DNA of 64,000 nucleotides, taken from assembly GCF_900103005.1 (NCBI RefSeq), contig NZ_FMWL01000011.1, positions 1 through 64,000 of the forward strand, given 5' to 3'. Within the stretch, counting starts at the first letter, position 1. The number at the start of each line of letters is the position of its first letter. Shown piece after piece: positions 26,788 to 34,876 of this stretch. The DNA comes from Acidaminobacter hydrogenoformans DSM 2784. GTDB taxonomy: Bacteria > Bacillota > Clostridia > Peptostreptococcales > Acidaminobacteraceae. The position numbers and the translations under genes are program-made. The notes below the pieces were generated by a model. The model did no database searches and was not told where the DNA came from. It saw only the letters and a list, made by a program, of their open reading frames with translations.

Positions 26788-27866
26788 AACAAGGCCTCCT
26801 TCAGGTTCTCTTTAAATCCGTCGTTGATGGACGAAATATCCAGATGCGCCAGATTACGACCATTTTTTCTGAAGTCAACGCATAACAGCTTTGTCGCCAA
26901 ATCAATAATCAGGGTGGTGTGATTCATGTCCAGACCGAGCTTTAGACCAATAGCTTCTAAAGGCACCAGACCACAAGGGACATCTTCAAAAATATATCGA
27001 TGCTCTAAAGAGCCTGGCGCTTCAATAGTTTTGTAAGCTTCATTGGCTTGAATGCAGTCATAAAGTGTATTTCCCGTCACATGATACGTCCTGATCATCC
27101 ATTCTCTGGTGGATTCAACCTTATACCCTAATGCCTCGGAGACCCTGACGCGTTCAAGGTCAATTTTTTCAATGAATTTGCCGATCGTTGGCGTAATCCC
27201 ATCATAGTAATATTTGTAAATATTTTTCTTGCTCTCGGTCCATCCGGTGTTCAGCAGCAAAGGCGCGCAATGAAGCACCATGCCGACATTTCCAATTGAC
27301 GTCTGAATCATAGAGTGCGCAGGGGTAAAATATTTATGTAGGCACTCAGGCAAATAATCAAAGATCTCTAAATTTGATGGTAAGTCAAGTGAAGCGATCA
27401 GCACTGACTCTTTGAATGCAATAATATTGACGGCATCTTCATCCGTTTTTCTGCAAGTATATATGATCGTCTGCGTTTCAGCGACTATTTGCTCATGCGT
27501 CTTATTAAACTTTTCATAGATTGCTTTAAATTCCAAAGCGCCAAAGGTTCGCCCGGGATTCAATACAATAGCCGTAGATTTATTAATGTTTTTCGCGATT
27601 AACTCAGCCAGTGCCCTGTGTGAATTTGCGGGTGTTGTGACTAATACAATATCCGGGTCCTTCAAAGCTTCAGAAATTACATCCGTCACACAGTGGACTG
27701 AAAAATTTCCACTGATGATTCCGCTTGAGCGAATGCTGTGCGTTTTTATCAGTTTCTCTATAGACCGACGCGACCTGTTCCAAATGGTTACTTGATGACC
27801 CTCTTTACTTAAGTGCGCTGCCATTGCCATGCCTGAGTTACCGGCGCCAATTACAGTGATCTTCAC
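26784..27866 (-). CDS. NAD(P)-dependent octopine/nopaline (opine) dehydrogenase family protein
   Basis: About 360 residues. Rossmann motif ITVIGAGNSGMAMAAHLS at the N-terminus, and an opine dehydrogenase-type helical C-domain (CAPLLLNTGWTES, then RYIFEDVPCGLVPLEAIG). The family makes or cleaves N-(carboxyalkyl) amino acids, or oxidises related substrates, with NAD(P). GTG 27866 has AGGTG 6 bases upstream and is preferred over GTG 27875. It is the first gene of a two-gene minus-strand operon with the B12 protein. A related enzyme occurs at 61241-62482 in another operon. Confidence 0.8.
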   Translation of the reverse strand: MKITVIGAGNSGMAMAAHLSKEGHQVTIWNRSRRSIEKLIKTHSIRSSGIISGNFSVHCVTDVISEALKDPDIVLVTTPANSHRALAELIAKNINKSTAIVLNPGRTFGALEFKAIYEKFNKTHEQIVAETQTIIYTCRKTDEDAVNIIAFKESVLIASLDLPSNLEIFDYLPECLHKYFTPAHSMIQTSIGNVGMVLHCAPLLLNTGWTESKKNIYKYYYDGITPTIGKFIEKIDLERVRVSEALGYKVESTREWMIRTYHVTGNTLYDCIQANEAYKTIEAPGSLEHRYIFEDVPCGLVPLEAIGLKLGLDMNHTTLIIDLATKLLCVDFRKNGRNLAHLDISSINDGFKENLKEALL

Positions 27867-28233
27867 ACCGTTCACCTGCCTTTCAAAATGAATTTCATAT
27901 GTCCTGACTTTCTTAGAGGTTTTGTTTATTATAACCTAAATTTCGTTCAAATATAAACTTCGGCATAGAAACCTGCGTCTGGCACCTTTTTTCTCTGGAC
28001 TTCAAAGCCATGCCCTTTTTTTTGCCGATGGTTCCCCAACCCAGCTAATGGGTAAATACAGCCGCTTAACGATCTTGTAAACGCCATACCAATCACACCT
28101 ATACTACCGGGAAATGGAGCTTGGCTTCGTTTCCTTTAATTTTAGATCTGTGATGGGACTTTTGACCAAGTCATCAAGTTGAATAATCGTCTTGTTATGA
28201 TATCATTAAGAAAAAAACAACGGATGTGATACC
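27867..28233. other. divergent intergenic region with one TGCCGATGGT
   Basis: Lies between the opine-dehydrogenase operon (minus) and the sigma-54 activator (plus). It holds an exact TGCCGATGGT at 28023-28032 directly after a run of eight T. No gene with a ribosome binding site is visible, and no clear promoter was identified by eye. Confidence 0.5.
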
Positions 28234-29913
28234 ATGGCCATCGCGGATTTGATAATCCAGTACAGTGAGGATGACAAAATCATAGCAATCGATTACTTGG
28301 GTGATGAGCTTGAGTGGTTCAAAGAGCTGGGCAGTGAACGCTTCCTCAATGAAAAGCTCTTCGACGCTTTCGGAGACATAAAAAACCACGACATCCTTGA
28401 ACTCAACACCAAACTCTTCAAAGTCCAGTTCGTGAAACTGGGCACTCAAAAGCAGCTCCTCCTCAGCCAGGACAGCCTCATGCTCAGTCTCTTCAAAGAA
28501 ACCATAGACAAAGTGTCTGAAGGCATCCAGATCTTTGACCGCAACGGTTATTTCATCCACGGAAATCCTGCAAGTGAAGCATTGGAAGGTTACGACACTA
28601 TTGATTTTAAAGGCAAGCACTTACTTGACCTCTATGATCTCTCAGAGGAAATGAGCACCACGCTCAGTGTCATCAGGACAAAGAAACCCGTCATCAACCG
28701 TTGTGACAGGTTTCAAGCAAAGAACAACAAAGAGCTTGTGACCATTAATTCGGGCTTTCCGTTGATGATTCAAGACGAAATCTATGGTGCGTGCGCGTTT
28801 GAAAGTGATCTGTCCGTCATCAACAACATCAAAAACAGGTCTTTCAATTTGGAAGCTTTCATTCGAAATGAGCAGCCCGTTTTGAACCAAAATATGTACA
28901 CCTTCAAAAAAATCATTCACCAATCAGAAAAAATGGCAGAGTGCATCCGTTTCGCAAAAAAAATCGCGCTGACACATGTGAACGTCATGATTACGGGAGA
29001 AACCGGTACTGGTAAAGAAATGTTTGCACAGAGCATCCACAATTTCAGTCCAAGAGCTGACAAGCCCTTTGTGGACGTTAATTGCAGCGCTGTACCTTCC
29101 AATCTGGTGGAGAGCTTGTTCTTCGGAACCGAAAAAGGCGCTTTTACAGGAAGCATGACAAAAAAAGGCTTTTTCGAGCTGGCGGAAGGTGGAACCCTGT
29201 TCCTTGACGAGATCAACGCCATGAGCATGGAAATGCAAGCCAAACTCCTGAGGGTCCTCCAGGAAAAGCGCTACCAGCGGATTGGCGGCAGCCAGTATCA
29301 TCAGTGCAATGTCAGGGTCATCACCGCTTGCAATGAGGACCCTCAGTCCCTCATTGACCAGCAAATGATGAGAAAAGATTTCTATTACCGCATTTCTGCC
29401 CTTTCTGTCCACATCCCACCGCTAAAAGACCGCAAAGAAGACATCGCCATGCTCGCAGCGCATTTCGCCCAGCGGCTCTGCGAGGAGTACGGCAAGCCCA
29501 ATTTGACCTTGACGCCAGACATGCTTGATATCCTCACGCATCACGACTGGCCCGGAAACGTCAGGGAACTGCGACATGTGATTGAGCATGCCGTTCACCA
29601 GGCGAATGTAGAAGAGCAAGTTTTCAGTCTGGCGCATTTTCCCGTCTATTTGACAAAGGGTGTTTCTGTGATTCACACTGCCATCAGTGACTCTGCCGAT
29701 GGTCATTCGATCCCACAGCTCCCACCCCAAAGCCAAACTCTGAACGATTTACTGGATGCTTACGAGCAAAACGTTGTGCGTGAAGCGCTGAACCGGTGTA
29801 ATGGCAACATTTCCAGGGCGGCAAAGTCACTCGGGCTCAGCCGGCAAAATCTGCAATATCGAATACGAAAATTCGAAGCATTATCTCATGAACAAGATCA
29901 AGAACAGACATAA
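28234..29913 (+). CDS. PAS-domain sigma-54-dependent activator, Fis type
   Basis: 559 residues. A unique N-terminal 80 residues, a PAS domain (about 85-200, DKVSEGIQIFDRNGYFIHGN), an AAA+ domain with Walker A GETGTGKE, Walker B TLFLDEINAM and the R-finger region, and a Fis-type helix-turn-helix at the end (GNISRAAKSLGLSRQNLQYRIRKF). The sigma-54 loop reads GAFTGS, not GAFTGA. It sits directly upstream of the perfect sigma-54 promoter at 30145, so it very likely controls the BCCT/lyase operon. TGCCGATGGT at 29694-29703 encodes Ala-Asp-Gly. Confidence 0.9.
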   Translation: MAIADLIIQYSEDDKIIAIDYLGDELEWFKELGSERFLNEKLFDAFGDIKNHDILELNTKLFKVQFVKLGTQKQLLLSQDSLMLSLFKETIDKVSEGIQIFDRNGYFIHGNPASEALEGYDTIDFKGKHLLDLYDLSEEMSTTLSVIRTKKPVINRCDRFQAKNNKELVTINSGFPLMIQDEIYGACAFESDLSVINNIKNRSFNLEAFIRNEQPVLNQNMYTFKKIIHQSEKMAECIRFAKKIALTHVNVMITGETGTGKEMFAQSIHNFSPRADKPFVDVNCSAVPSNLVESLFFGTEKGAFTGSMTKKGFFELAEGGTLFLDEINAMSMEMQAKLLRVLQEKRYQRIGGSQYHQCNVRVITACNEDPQSLIDQQMMRKDFYYRISALSVHIPPLKDRKEDIAMLAAHFAQRLCEEYGKPNLTLTPDMLDILTHHDWPGNVRELRHVIEHAVHQANVEEQVFSLAHFPVYLTKGVSVIHTAISDSADGHSIPQLPPQSQTLNDLLDAYEQNVVREALNRCNGNISRAAKSLGLSRQNLQYRIRKFEALSHEQDQEQT

Positions 29914-29927
29914 TCTTATGTAATATA

Positions 29928-29942
29928 GCAAAATAATTTTGC
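29928..29942. promoter_or_regulatory. candidate enhancer palindrome 1
   Basis: GCAAAATAATTTTGC, a perfect odd-centred palindrome about 215 bases upstream of the sigma-54 promoter. A near-identical palindrome occurs at 30013. Paired palindromes upstream of a -24/-12 promoter fit activator binding sites. Confidence 0.5.
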
Positions 29943-29944
29943 GT

Positions 29945-29974
29945 AAAGTGCCAAAAAAATTGGCGCTTTTTCTT
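29945..29974 (+). terminator. terminator after the sigma-54 activator
   Basis: Stem AAAGTGCCAA / TTGGCGCTTT with a G-T pair and a T-rich tail, directly after the activator gene. Confidence 0.75.
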
Positions 29975-30012
29975 TGCAATTTTGTTAATAATGGAGAATT
30001 TTAACGAAAATC

Positions 30013-30027
30013 GCAAAAATAATTTGC
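30013..30027. promoter_or_regulatory. candidate enhancer palindrome 2
   Basis: GCAAAAATAATTTGC, matching palindrome 1 except near the centre, about 120-130 bases upstream of the sigma-54 promoter. Confidence 0.5.
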
Positions 30028-30144
30028 ACTTTAGACTCTGCCAGATTGTAATGAAAAAATACATCGCGGATTCATAGGCGCTGGAAGCCCCGTATAGCAA
30101 CAATTACAGAAAGATTCACACAAATTTCAGATAATTACGCGCCC

Positions 30145-30161
30145 TTGGCACGAGGCTTGCA
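30145..30161 (+). promoter_or_regulatory. sigma-54 (-24/-12) promoter of the BCCT/lyase operon
   Basis: TTGGCACGAGGCTTGCA fits the consensus TTGGCACG-N4-TTGCA perfectly. The start of transcription is expected near 30173, about 30 bases before the BCCT start codon. Confidence 0.92.
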
Positions 30162-30201
30162 ATATAGGGAGATACCAAAATAAATACCTAGGAGGTTTCA
30201 A

Positions 30202-31767
30202 ATGTCTGTTGAATCCGTAATAGAACAGAAAGTTAAGAAGCAAGGGATCCGAAAGGGTGTTTTCTGGCCATCCATCCTCGTCGTTGGCGGGGCTGCCATC
30301 CTTGGCACCGTCAATAACGCACTGCTCACTGAAGTCGCGCTGAATAACTTCCTGTTTTCTCTCAGAACCTTTGGCTGGCTCTACCAAATTATCTCTATTG
30401 TCGCACTCATCCTGGTTTCCATCATTACCTTCTCAAAGCTGGGCAAGATCAGATTTGGCGGAGATGACGCCAAACCAAAGTATTCCTTCATGACATGGTT
30501 TGCCATGGCACTGACCGGCGGGATCGCCACCGGCGTCGTCACCTACGGTGCCAATGAACCTATCATCTATTTTGGCAGTATTTACGGCGAAATGGCTCAG
30601 ACCGGTATTGAGCCGGGCACAGCAACGGCCGCGATTTTCTCTATAGCACGCAGCTTTTATAACTGGACCTTTATCCCTTACGCCATGTACTCACTTTGTG
30701 GTCTCGTCATAGCTTATGTCTATTTCAACCGTAAACAGTCCCTCTCAGTTACCGCATCTCTGGTGCCGTTATTTGGGGAAAAAGTCACCAAAGGCATTTG
30801 GGCAAATATCATTGATACACTGTCACTTCTTGCAATTGCTCTTGGACTGGCATCCTCTCTGGGCGCAGGCTTGGCGCTGGTGGGTTCCGGTGTAGAATCC
30901 GCCTTTGGCATAGAGCAAGGGCCGATGGTCTGGCTGGTCCTCACCCTCATCATCACAGCGACGTTTACCCTATCCTCGCTTCTGGGTATAGACAAAGGCA
31001 TCAAGCATCTGTCTGATATAAATGCGAAAGTGTTCTATGTCCTGCTTGGCATACTCATTGTCGTCGGTCCAACCCTCTATATGCTTAAAATGTCGACCGC
31101 AGGACTCTCCATGTGGCTTCAGAACTTCTGGGGCTGGGGACTTGATGCTGGCGAGGTGGGCGGTGAAGCCCTCGTCATGTGGTGGACGCTTTACGACTGG
31201 GCAATTTGGATCGCTTATGCGCCACTTATGGGTATTTTCCTTGCCATTATCTCCTATGGCAGAACCATCCGTGAATTTATGATGATCAACTGGATTTTAC
31301 CATCTGTCTTCAGTATCGTTTGGTTCGGCGTATGGGGATCAACGGCGCTTTATTGGCAGCAGGAAGGTCAACTTGACCTGATCAGCACCATTCAGGGCAA
31401 CGGCGCGGTTTCAGGACTTTGGGCGTTTCTCGCGCACATGCCGCTGGGCATGATTTTTATCCCGATCGTCATGATCACTTTAATCCTGTCCTTCTCCACG
31501 GCGGCGGACTCCATGACCCGCACGATCGCTTCTCTCTGTACCGAAAACATGAAGCACGATGAAGAGCCGCCGACCTGGCAGAAGTTGGTGTGGGGCCTTT
31601 CTATAGGCTCAATTGCCTTTTTCATGGTCGCTTATGCAGGAGGCGCCCAAGGCGTTGACGGCGTCAAGTATCTGGCGGCAGCTGGCGGCACCACAGTGCT
31701 GTTCATCTTCGTCCTTCAAGTCATCTCAGCGATCAAGATGTTCTTTATTGATGAAATTGTAAAATAA
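30202..31767 (+). CDS. BCCT family betaine-type transporter
   Basis: 521 residues, twelve membrane segments. The family core is visible: TLYDWAIWIAYAPLMGIFLA (the WxxYWxWW-like helix region), SYGRTIREFM, and TAADSMTRTIASL. BCCT carriers import quaternary ammonium compounds such as betaine, carnitine and choline. The gene has AGGAGG before its ATG and stands first in a sigma-54 operon with an ammonia-lyase homologue. A histidine betaine such as ergothioneine would satisfy both proteins. GCCGATGGT (9 of 10 bases of the repeat) occurs at 30921-30929. Confidence 0.9.
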   Translation: MSVESVIEQKVKKQGIRKGVFWPSILVVGGAAILGTVNNALLTEVALNNFLFSLRTFGWLYQIISIVALILVSIITFSKLGKIRFGGDDAKPKYSFMTWFAMALTGGIATGVVTYGANEPIIYFGSIYGEMAQTGIEPGTATAAIFSIARSFYNWTFIPYAMYSLCGLVIAYVYFNRKQSLSVTASLVPLFGEKVTKGIWANIIDTLSLLAIALGLASSLGAGLALVGSGVESAFGIEQGPMVWLVLTLIITATFTLSSLLGIDKGIKHLSDINAKVFYVLLGILIVVGPTLYMLKMSTAGLSMWLQNFWGWGLDAGEVGGEALVMWWTLYDWAIWIAYAPLMGIFLAIISYGRTIREFMMINWILPSVFSIVWFGVWGSTALYWQQEGQLDLISTIQGNGAVSGLWAFLAHMPLGMIFIPIVMITLILSFSTAADSMTRTIASLCTENMKHDEEPPTWQKLVWGLSIGSIAFFMVAYAGGAQGVDGVKYLAAAGGTTVLFIFVLQVISAIKMFFIDEIVK

Positions 31768-31821
31768 TTCGGTGTCCGCGCCAGACAGAATTAAACCTAA
31801 GACATTGGAGGCACGACCCTG

Positions 31822-33420
31822 ATGAAAAGTTTGAAAACCAATTTGAAATTAGAAGAAGACAGATTTGAGGATACTGCAATGGTAGAAGGTGAGAGTCGCA
31901 GGATTGTCGAGCTTGGCGGCACAGCCACCTTAGAAGCGTTGGTCGCAGTAGCGAGGCACAAAACGGAAGTTGCTTTCTCAGATGCTTATTGCGAACGGGT
32001 CAGCCGTTCGAGAGCTCTCGTTGAAAAATGGATTCGCGAAGGCAGGGTCATGTATGGCATCACTACTGGCTTTGGCGCTCTGTGTGATCGTGTGATCTCA
32101 GAGGAAGAAACCGCGCAGCTTCAGAAAAATATCATTTTATCCCATTCGACTTCAGTCGGAGAGCCCCTCAGCATTGAACAGACCCGGGCGGTCATGTTCA
32201 TGATGCTGCAGAATATGGGGCAGGGGTACAGCGGCGTCAGTCTGGCGCTTCTGGAAAGAATCCGTCTCATGCTGAATCTGGATCTCATTCCGTTTGCTCC
32301 CCGGGAAGGTTCCGTCGGTTACCTCAGCGTTGAAGCCCATATTGGGATGGCCATTATTGGTCTTGGAAAGATTTTTGAAAACGGTGTTGCGGTGGAGTCA
32401 AGACTGGTCCTGCGCAAGCATGGTCTTGAGCCTTTCGTGCTTGGGGCCAAGGAAGGCCTGGCCCTGATCTCCGGGACCACCAGTCCTACAGCCCTGGCGG
32501 CGCTGGCGATCTTTGACATGAAGGTGTCTACCCTCAGCGCGGACATTATAGGCGCTCTGTCTCTGGAGGTCAACCAAGGCAACATCAAAGCCTTTGATGA
32601 ACGGCTGATGCGGGCAAGACCTTATGCAGAGCAGGGCAATACTGCTGCCAATGTCAGGACATTGCTTCAAGACAGCGAAATTATTAAAGACAGCGAAGGT
32701 CGCCGCCTCCAGGACGCCCTGTCACTGCGGGCTATGCCACAGCTCCACGGCGCCGTCAAACGCACAATTAATGATGCCGTGAGAACTGTTGAAGAAGAGA
32801 TGAACACCTGCAGCGACAACCCTATCATCTGGCCGGAAGGTGCCGATGGTCACGCCATGTCCGGCTGTCACTGCGACTCCTCCTATGTAGGCCTGGCAAT
32901 GGATTCCGCCGCCATTGCCGCTACCATGCTGGCCAAGATGTCAGAGCGCAGAAATTACCGCCTCATCACAGAGCATCTTTCCGGTATGCCCTGGTTTCTG
33001 ATTCAGAATCCAGGTCTCAATTCCGGGCTCATGATCCCTCAATACACCCAGGCTGGACTTCTTAACGACATGAAAACTCTGTCACATCCTTCGTCCGTGG
33101 ACAGTATTCCAACCTGCGGCGGCCAGGAAGATTATGTCGCCATGGGGTACAACGCAGCAAAAAAGGCGTTATCTCTCGCAGAGAAGCTCGAGTATATCCT
33201 TGCGATTGAGCTGCTGTCTATCTATCAGGCACATCAATTTCTTGATCCGGGGATCAAACCGGCATCTGTATCAGCGGCCCTGTTTAATGAGCTTAAGAAA
33301 CATATCCCAACCATGACCCAGGATCAGTTCCTCCATCCGCACATTGAGTACCTGAAAGGTCTTGTACATTCAGGTCGGTTGGTTGAGCTCGCGGAAGAGG
33401 TCGCTGGACCGCTTGCGTAG
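31822..33420 (+). CDS. MIO-less histidine ammonia-lyase homologue, probable ergothionase
   Basis: 532 residues across the aromatic amino acid lyase fold. YGITTGFG (with the catalytic-type Tyr78), the GSVG turn at 163-166 and the central SGTTSPTALA helix are conserved. The Ala-Ser-Gly triad that cyclises to the MIO cofactor is missing: after GSVG the sequence is YLSVEAH. Without MIO ordinary ammonia elimination is unlikely. Ergothionase, which removes trimethylamine from ergothioneine, is a known MIO-free member, and the BCCT carrier upstream would import such a betaine. GGAGG precedes the ATG. TGCCGATGGT at 32841-32850 encodes Ala-Asp-Gly. The activity is inferred, not shown. Confidence 0.75.
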   Translation: MKSLKTNLKLEEDRFEDTAMVEGESRRIVELGGTATLEALVAVARHKTEVAFSDAYCERVSRSRALVEKWIREGRVMYGITTGFGALCDRVISEEETAQLQKNIILSHSTSVGEPLSIEQTRAVMFMMLQNMGQGYSGVSLALLERIRLMLNLDLIPFAPREGSVGYLSVEAHIGMAIIGLGKIFENGVAVESRLVLRKHGLEPFVLGAKEGLALISGTTSPTALAALAIFDMKVSTLSADIIGALSLEVNQGNIKAFDERLMRARPYAEQGNTAANVRTLLQDSEIIKDSEGRRLQDALSLRAMPQLHGAVKRTINDAVRTVEEEMNTCSDNPIIWPEGADGHAMSGCHCDSSYVGLAMDSAAIAATMLAKMSERRNYRLITEHLSGMPWFLIQNPGLNSGLMIPQYTQAGLLNDMKTLSHPSSVDSIPTCGGQEDYVAMGYNAAKKALSLAEKLEYILAIELLSIYQAHQFLDPGIKPASVSAALFNELKKHIPTMTQDQFLHPHIEYLKGLVHSGRLVELAEEVAGPLA

Positions 33421-33501
33421 AATAAACAGGGTGGGAAGCTTGGGGCCAGGGGGAAGAAACCCTTGTCCCGGCTTCCTGATTTGAAAGGAGTTTATAGACC
33501 T

Positions 33502-33798
33502 ATGGCATCATCAGCATCAAAAGTGAGAAGAGAGCGTCAAAACACACCTAAAAAGCAAGTGGCGGTGGATGTTCAAAAGATTTTTCTCTCGCCCCCAAGG
33601 AAACTAAGCGAGCGTGCGATTCTCCTTGGTATGCTGGTGGTGACCTTTATGATATTCTTTGGTCCATTGAAGTTTTCTCAGGTGCCGCCGCTTGAAGCCG
33701 CGTTTACCGCTATGCTGCCAGCTGCGAGCCTTTCCTGGGGCTGGATGGTTTTTTTGAGGTATAAGTTTAGGAAAGGTGAATATCTCAAGCAGAAATAG
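33502..33798 (+). CDS. small two-helix membrane protein
   Basis: 98 residues: a basic 40-residue N-terminus, then two hydrophobic helices (ILLGMLVVTFMIFFGPL and FTAMLPAASLSWGWMVFL). AAAGGAG lies about 12 bases before ATG 33502; an upstream in-frame TTG at 33463 is less likely. It is the third gene of the sigma-54 operon and ends before a terminator. No family recognised; it could be a carrier accessory subunit. Confidence 0.55.
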   Translation: MASSASKVRRERQNTPKKQVAVDVQKIFLSPPRKLSERAILLGMLVVTFMIFFGPLKFSQVPPLEAAFTAMLPAASLSWGWMVFLRYKFRKGEYLKQK

Positions 33799-33825
33799 AG
33801 TGGATAGATTCTTCGACAAAGTAAA

Positions 33826-33883
33826 CCATCAGTACACAATCTCAAAGCGCTTATGCTTTAGGATTGCTGCCGATGGTTTTTCT
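33826..33883 (+). terminator. operon terminator containing TGCCGATGGT
   Basis: AAACCATCAG (33826 onward) can pair imperfectly with CTGCCGATGGTTT, enclosing an AAAGC/GCTTT inner hairpin, followed by TTTTTCTT. TGCCGATGGT is at 33868-33877. The 20 bases TGCTGCCGATGGTTTTTCTT are shared exactly with the terminator near 34699. Confidence 0.6.
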
Positions 33884-34000
33884 TATTGGGGAGAATATTT
33901 AACCTACAATTTTAAAAAAAATTGATTTGTAGGTTAAACTTCCAAAACTTTAACAAACGCAAACTTTTCAGCGCTAAATCCAAATGAAACAGATTCTAAA

Positions 34001-34031
34001 ATGTACATAAAAATGTTATAATAATGAACAT
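34001..34031 (+). promoter_or_regulatory. toxin-antitoxin promoter with operator palindromes
   Basis: TATAAT at 34017-34022 lies inside the inverted repeat ATGTT...AACAT (34013-34031) and next to the palindrome ATGTACAT (34001-34008). Antitoxins of the Phd/RelB type autorepress from such sites. Confidence 0.5.
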
Positions 34032-34046
34032 AAGGGGGGTGCCAGA

Positions 34047-34310
34047 ATGCCAATTATCAGACCCATTACGGACCTTAGAAATACGAACGAGATTTCGGAT
34101 TTGTGTCATTCAAAAAAAGAACCCGTCTTCATTACAAAAAACGGATATGGTGATTTGGTGATCATGAGTATTGAGGCTTATGAAGCAATGATTGACGAGC
34201 AGGAAATAGACAAGGCTATTGCAGAAGCTGAAGCGGAATATAAAATTGACGGTAAACTGTATGATGCAAGGGAAACACTAAAAACCCTCCGGAGGAAGCA
34301 TTTTGGATAA
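34047..34310 (+). CDS. Phd/YefM-type antitoxin
   Basis: 87 residues. The N-terminal PITDLRNTNEISDLCHSKKEP and VFITKNGYGDLVIMSIEAYE blocks are typical of the Phd/YefM DNA-binding fold; the acidic C-terminus (QEIDKAIAEAEAEY) would bind the toxin. GGGGGG precedes the ATG. The downstream toxin overlaps by 8 bases. Confidence 0.9.
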   Translation: MPIIRPITDLRNTNEISDLCHSKKEPVFITKNGYGDLVIMSIEAYEAMIDEQEIDKAIAEAEAEYKIDGKLYDARETLKTLRRKHFG

Positions 34311-34605
34311 GTATGACATTAAGTTGTTATCCAAAGCAATTCGAGATCTCGACAATATTTACACTTATATTGCAAGAGAACTGAACAATCAAGAAGCAGC
34401 ACTTAGCATCGTTGACAAGATAGAGGAAACAATTTTAACTCTTGAGACAATGCCGTTTCGAGGGGCTCAACGTCGAGTCGGAGCCTATGCGAAAAAAGGT
34501 TATAGACAAATTTTTGCTAAGAATTTCATTGTTCTTTATAGAGTGGATCCAATTAATAAACAAATAGTTGTTGTTGCGATCAGATCCATGAGAAGCAGAT
34601 TGTAA
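34303..34605 (+). CDS. RelE/ParE-type toxin
   Basis: 100 residues from TTG 34303, which has GGAGG 8 bases upstream. The ParE/RelE pattern is clear: LLSKAIRDLDNIYTYIARELNNQEAA, MPFRGAQRRVGAYAKKGYRQIF, FIVLYRVD. RelE members cut mRNA on ribosomes and ParE members poison gyrase; the sequence alone does not decide. Co-transcribed with the antitoxin. Confidence 0.9.
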   Translation: MDKYDIKLLSKAIRDLDNIYTYIARELNNQEAALSIVDKIEETILTLETMPFRGAQRRVGAYAKKGYRQIFAKNFIVLYRVDPINKQIVVVAIRSMRSRL

Positions 34606-34650
34606 TCAGACAAGAATAAAGAATGCTTAAATTATATAAATCGATACAAC

Positions 34651-34716
34651 TACCATCGCCCCAAGCACCCAAAGCCCTAAAAAGCCTTAAGTGCTGCTGC
34701 CGATGGTTTTTCTTTT
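34651..34716 (+). terminator. toxin-antitoxin terminator containing TGCCGATGGT
   Basis: ACCATCG...AAGCAC pairs with GTGCT...CGATGGT around an A-rich loop, then TTTTTCTTTT. The exact 10-mer is at 34699-34708; the left arm is a mutated copy (ACCATCGCC). Confidence 0.65.
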
Positions 34717-34876
34717 GCATTATGTAACGCCCACCGCCAAAAATGGTAAAATCATGTCAGCAGGGTACTGGGCGGCCACCAACCATACAAAAATTCACAC
34801 CCACGCCACCCACCCTCAATCCCATTCTTCAAATCACCCGAGTTCAATCAGCATCGCAAAAGAAAGGGGAAGTCAC

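Noticed and set aside
31822-33420. Ordinary histidine ammonia-lyase (hutH)
   Set aside because: The MIO triad Ala-Ser-Gly is missing, and no hutU, hutI or hutG genes are adjacent.
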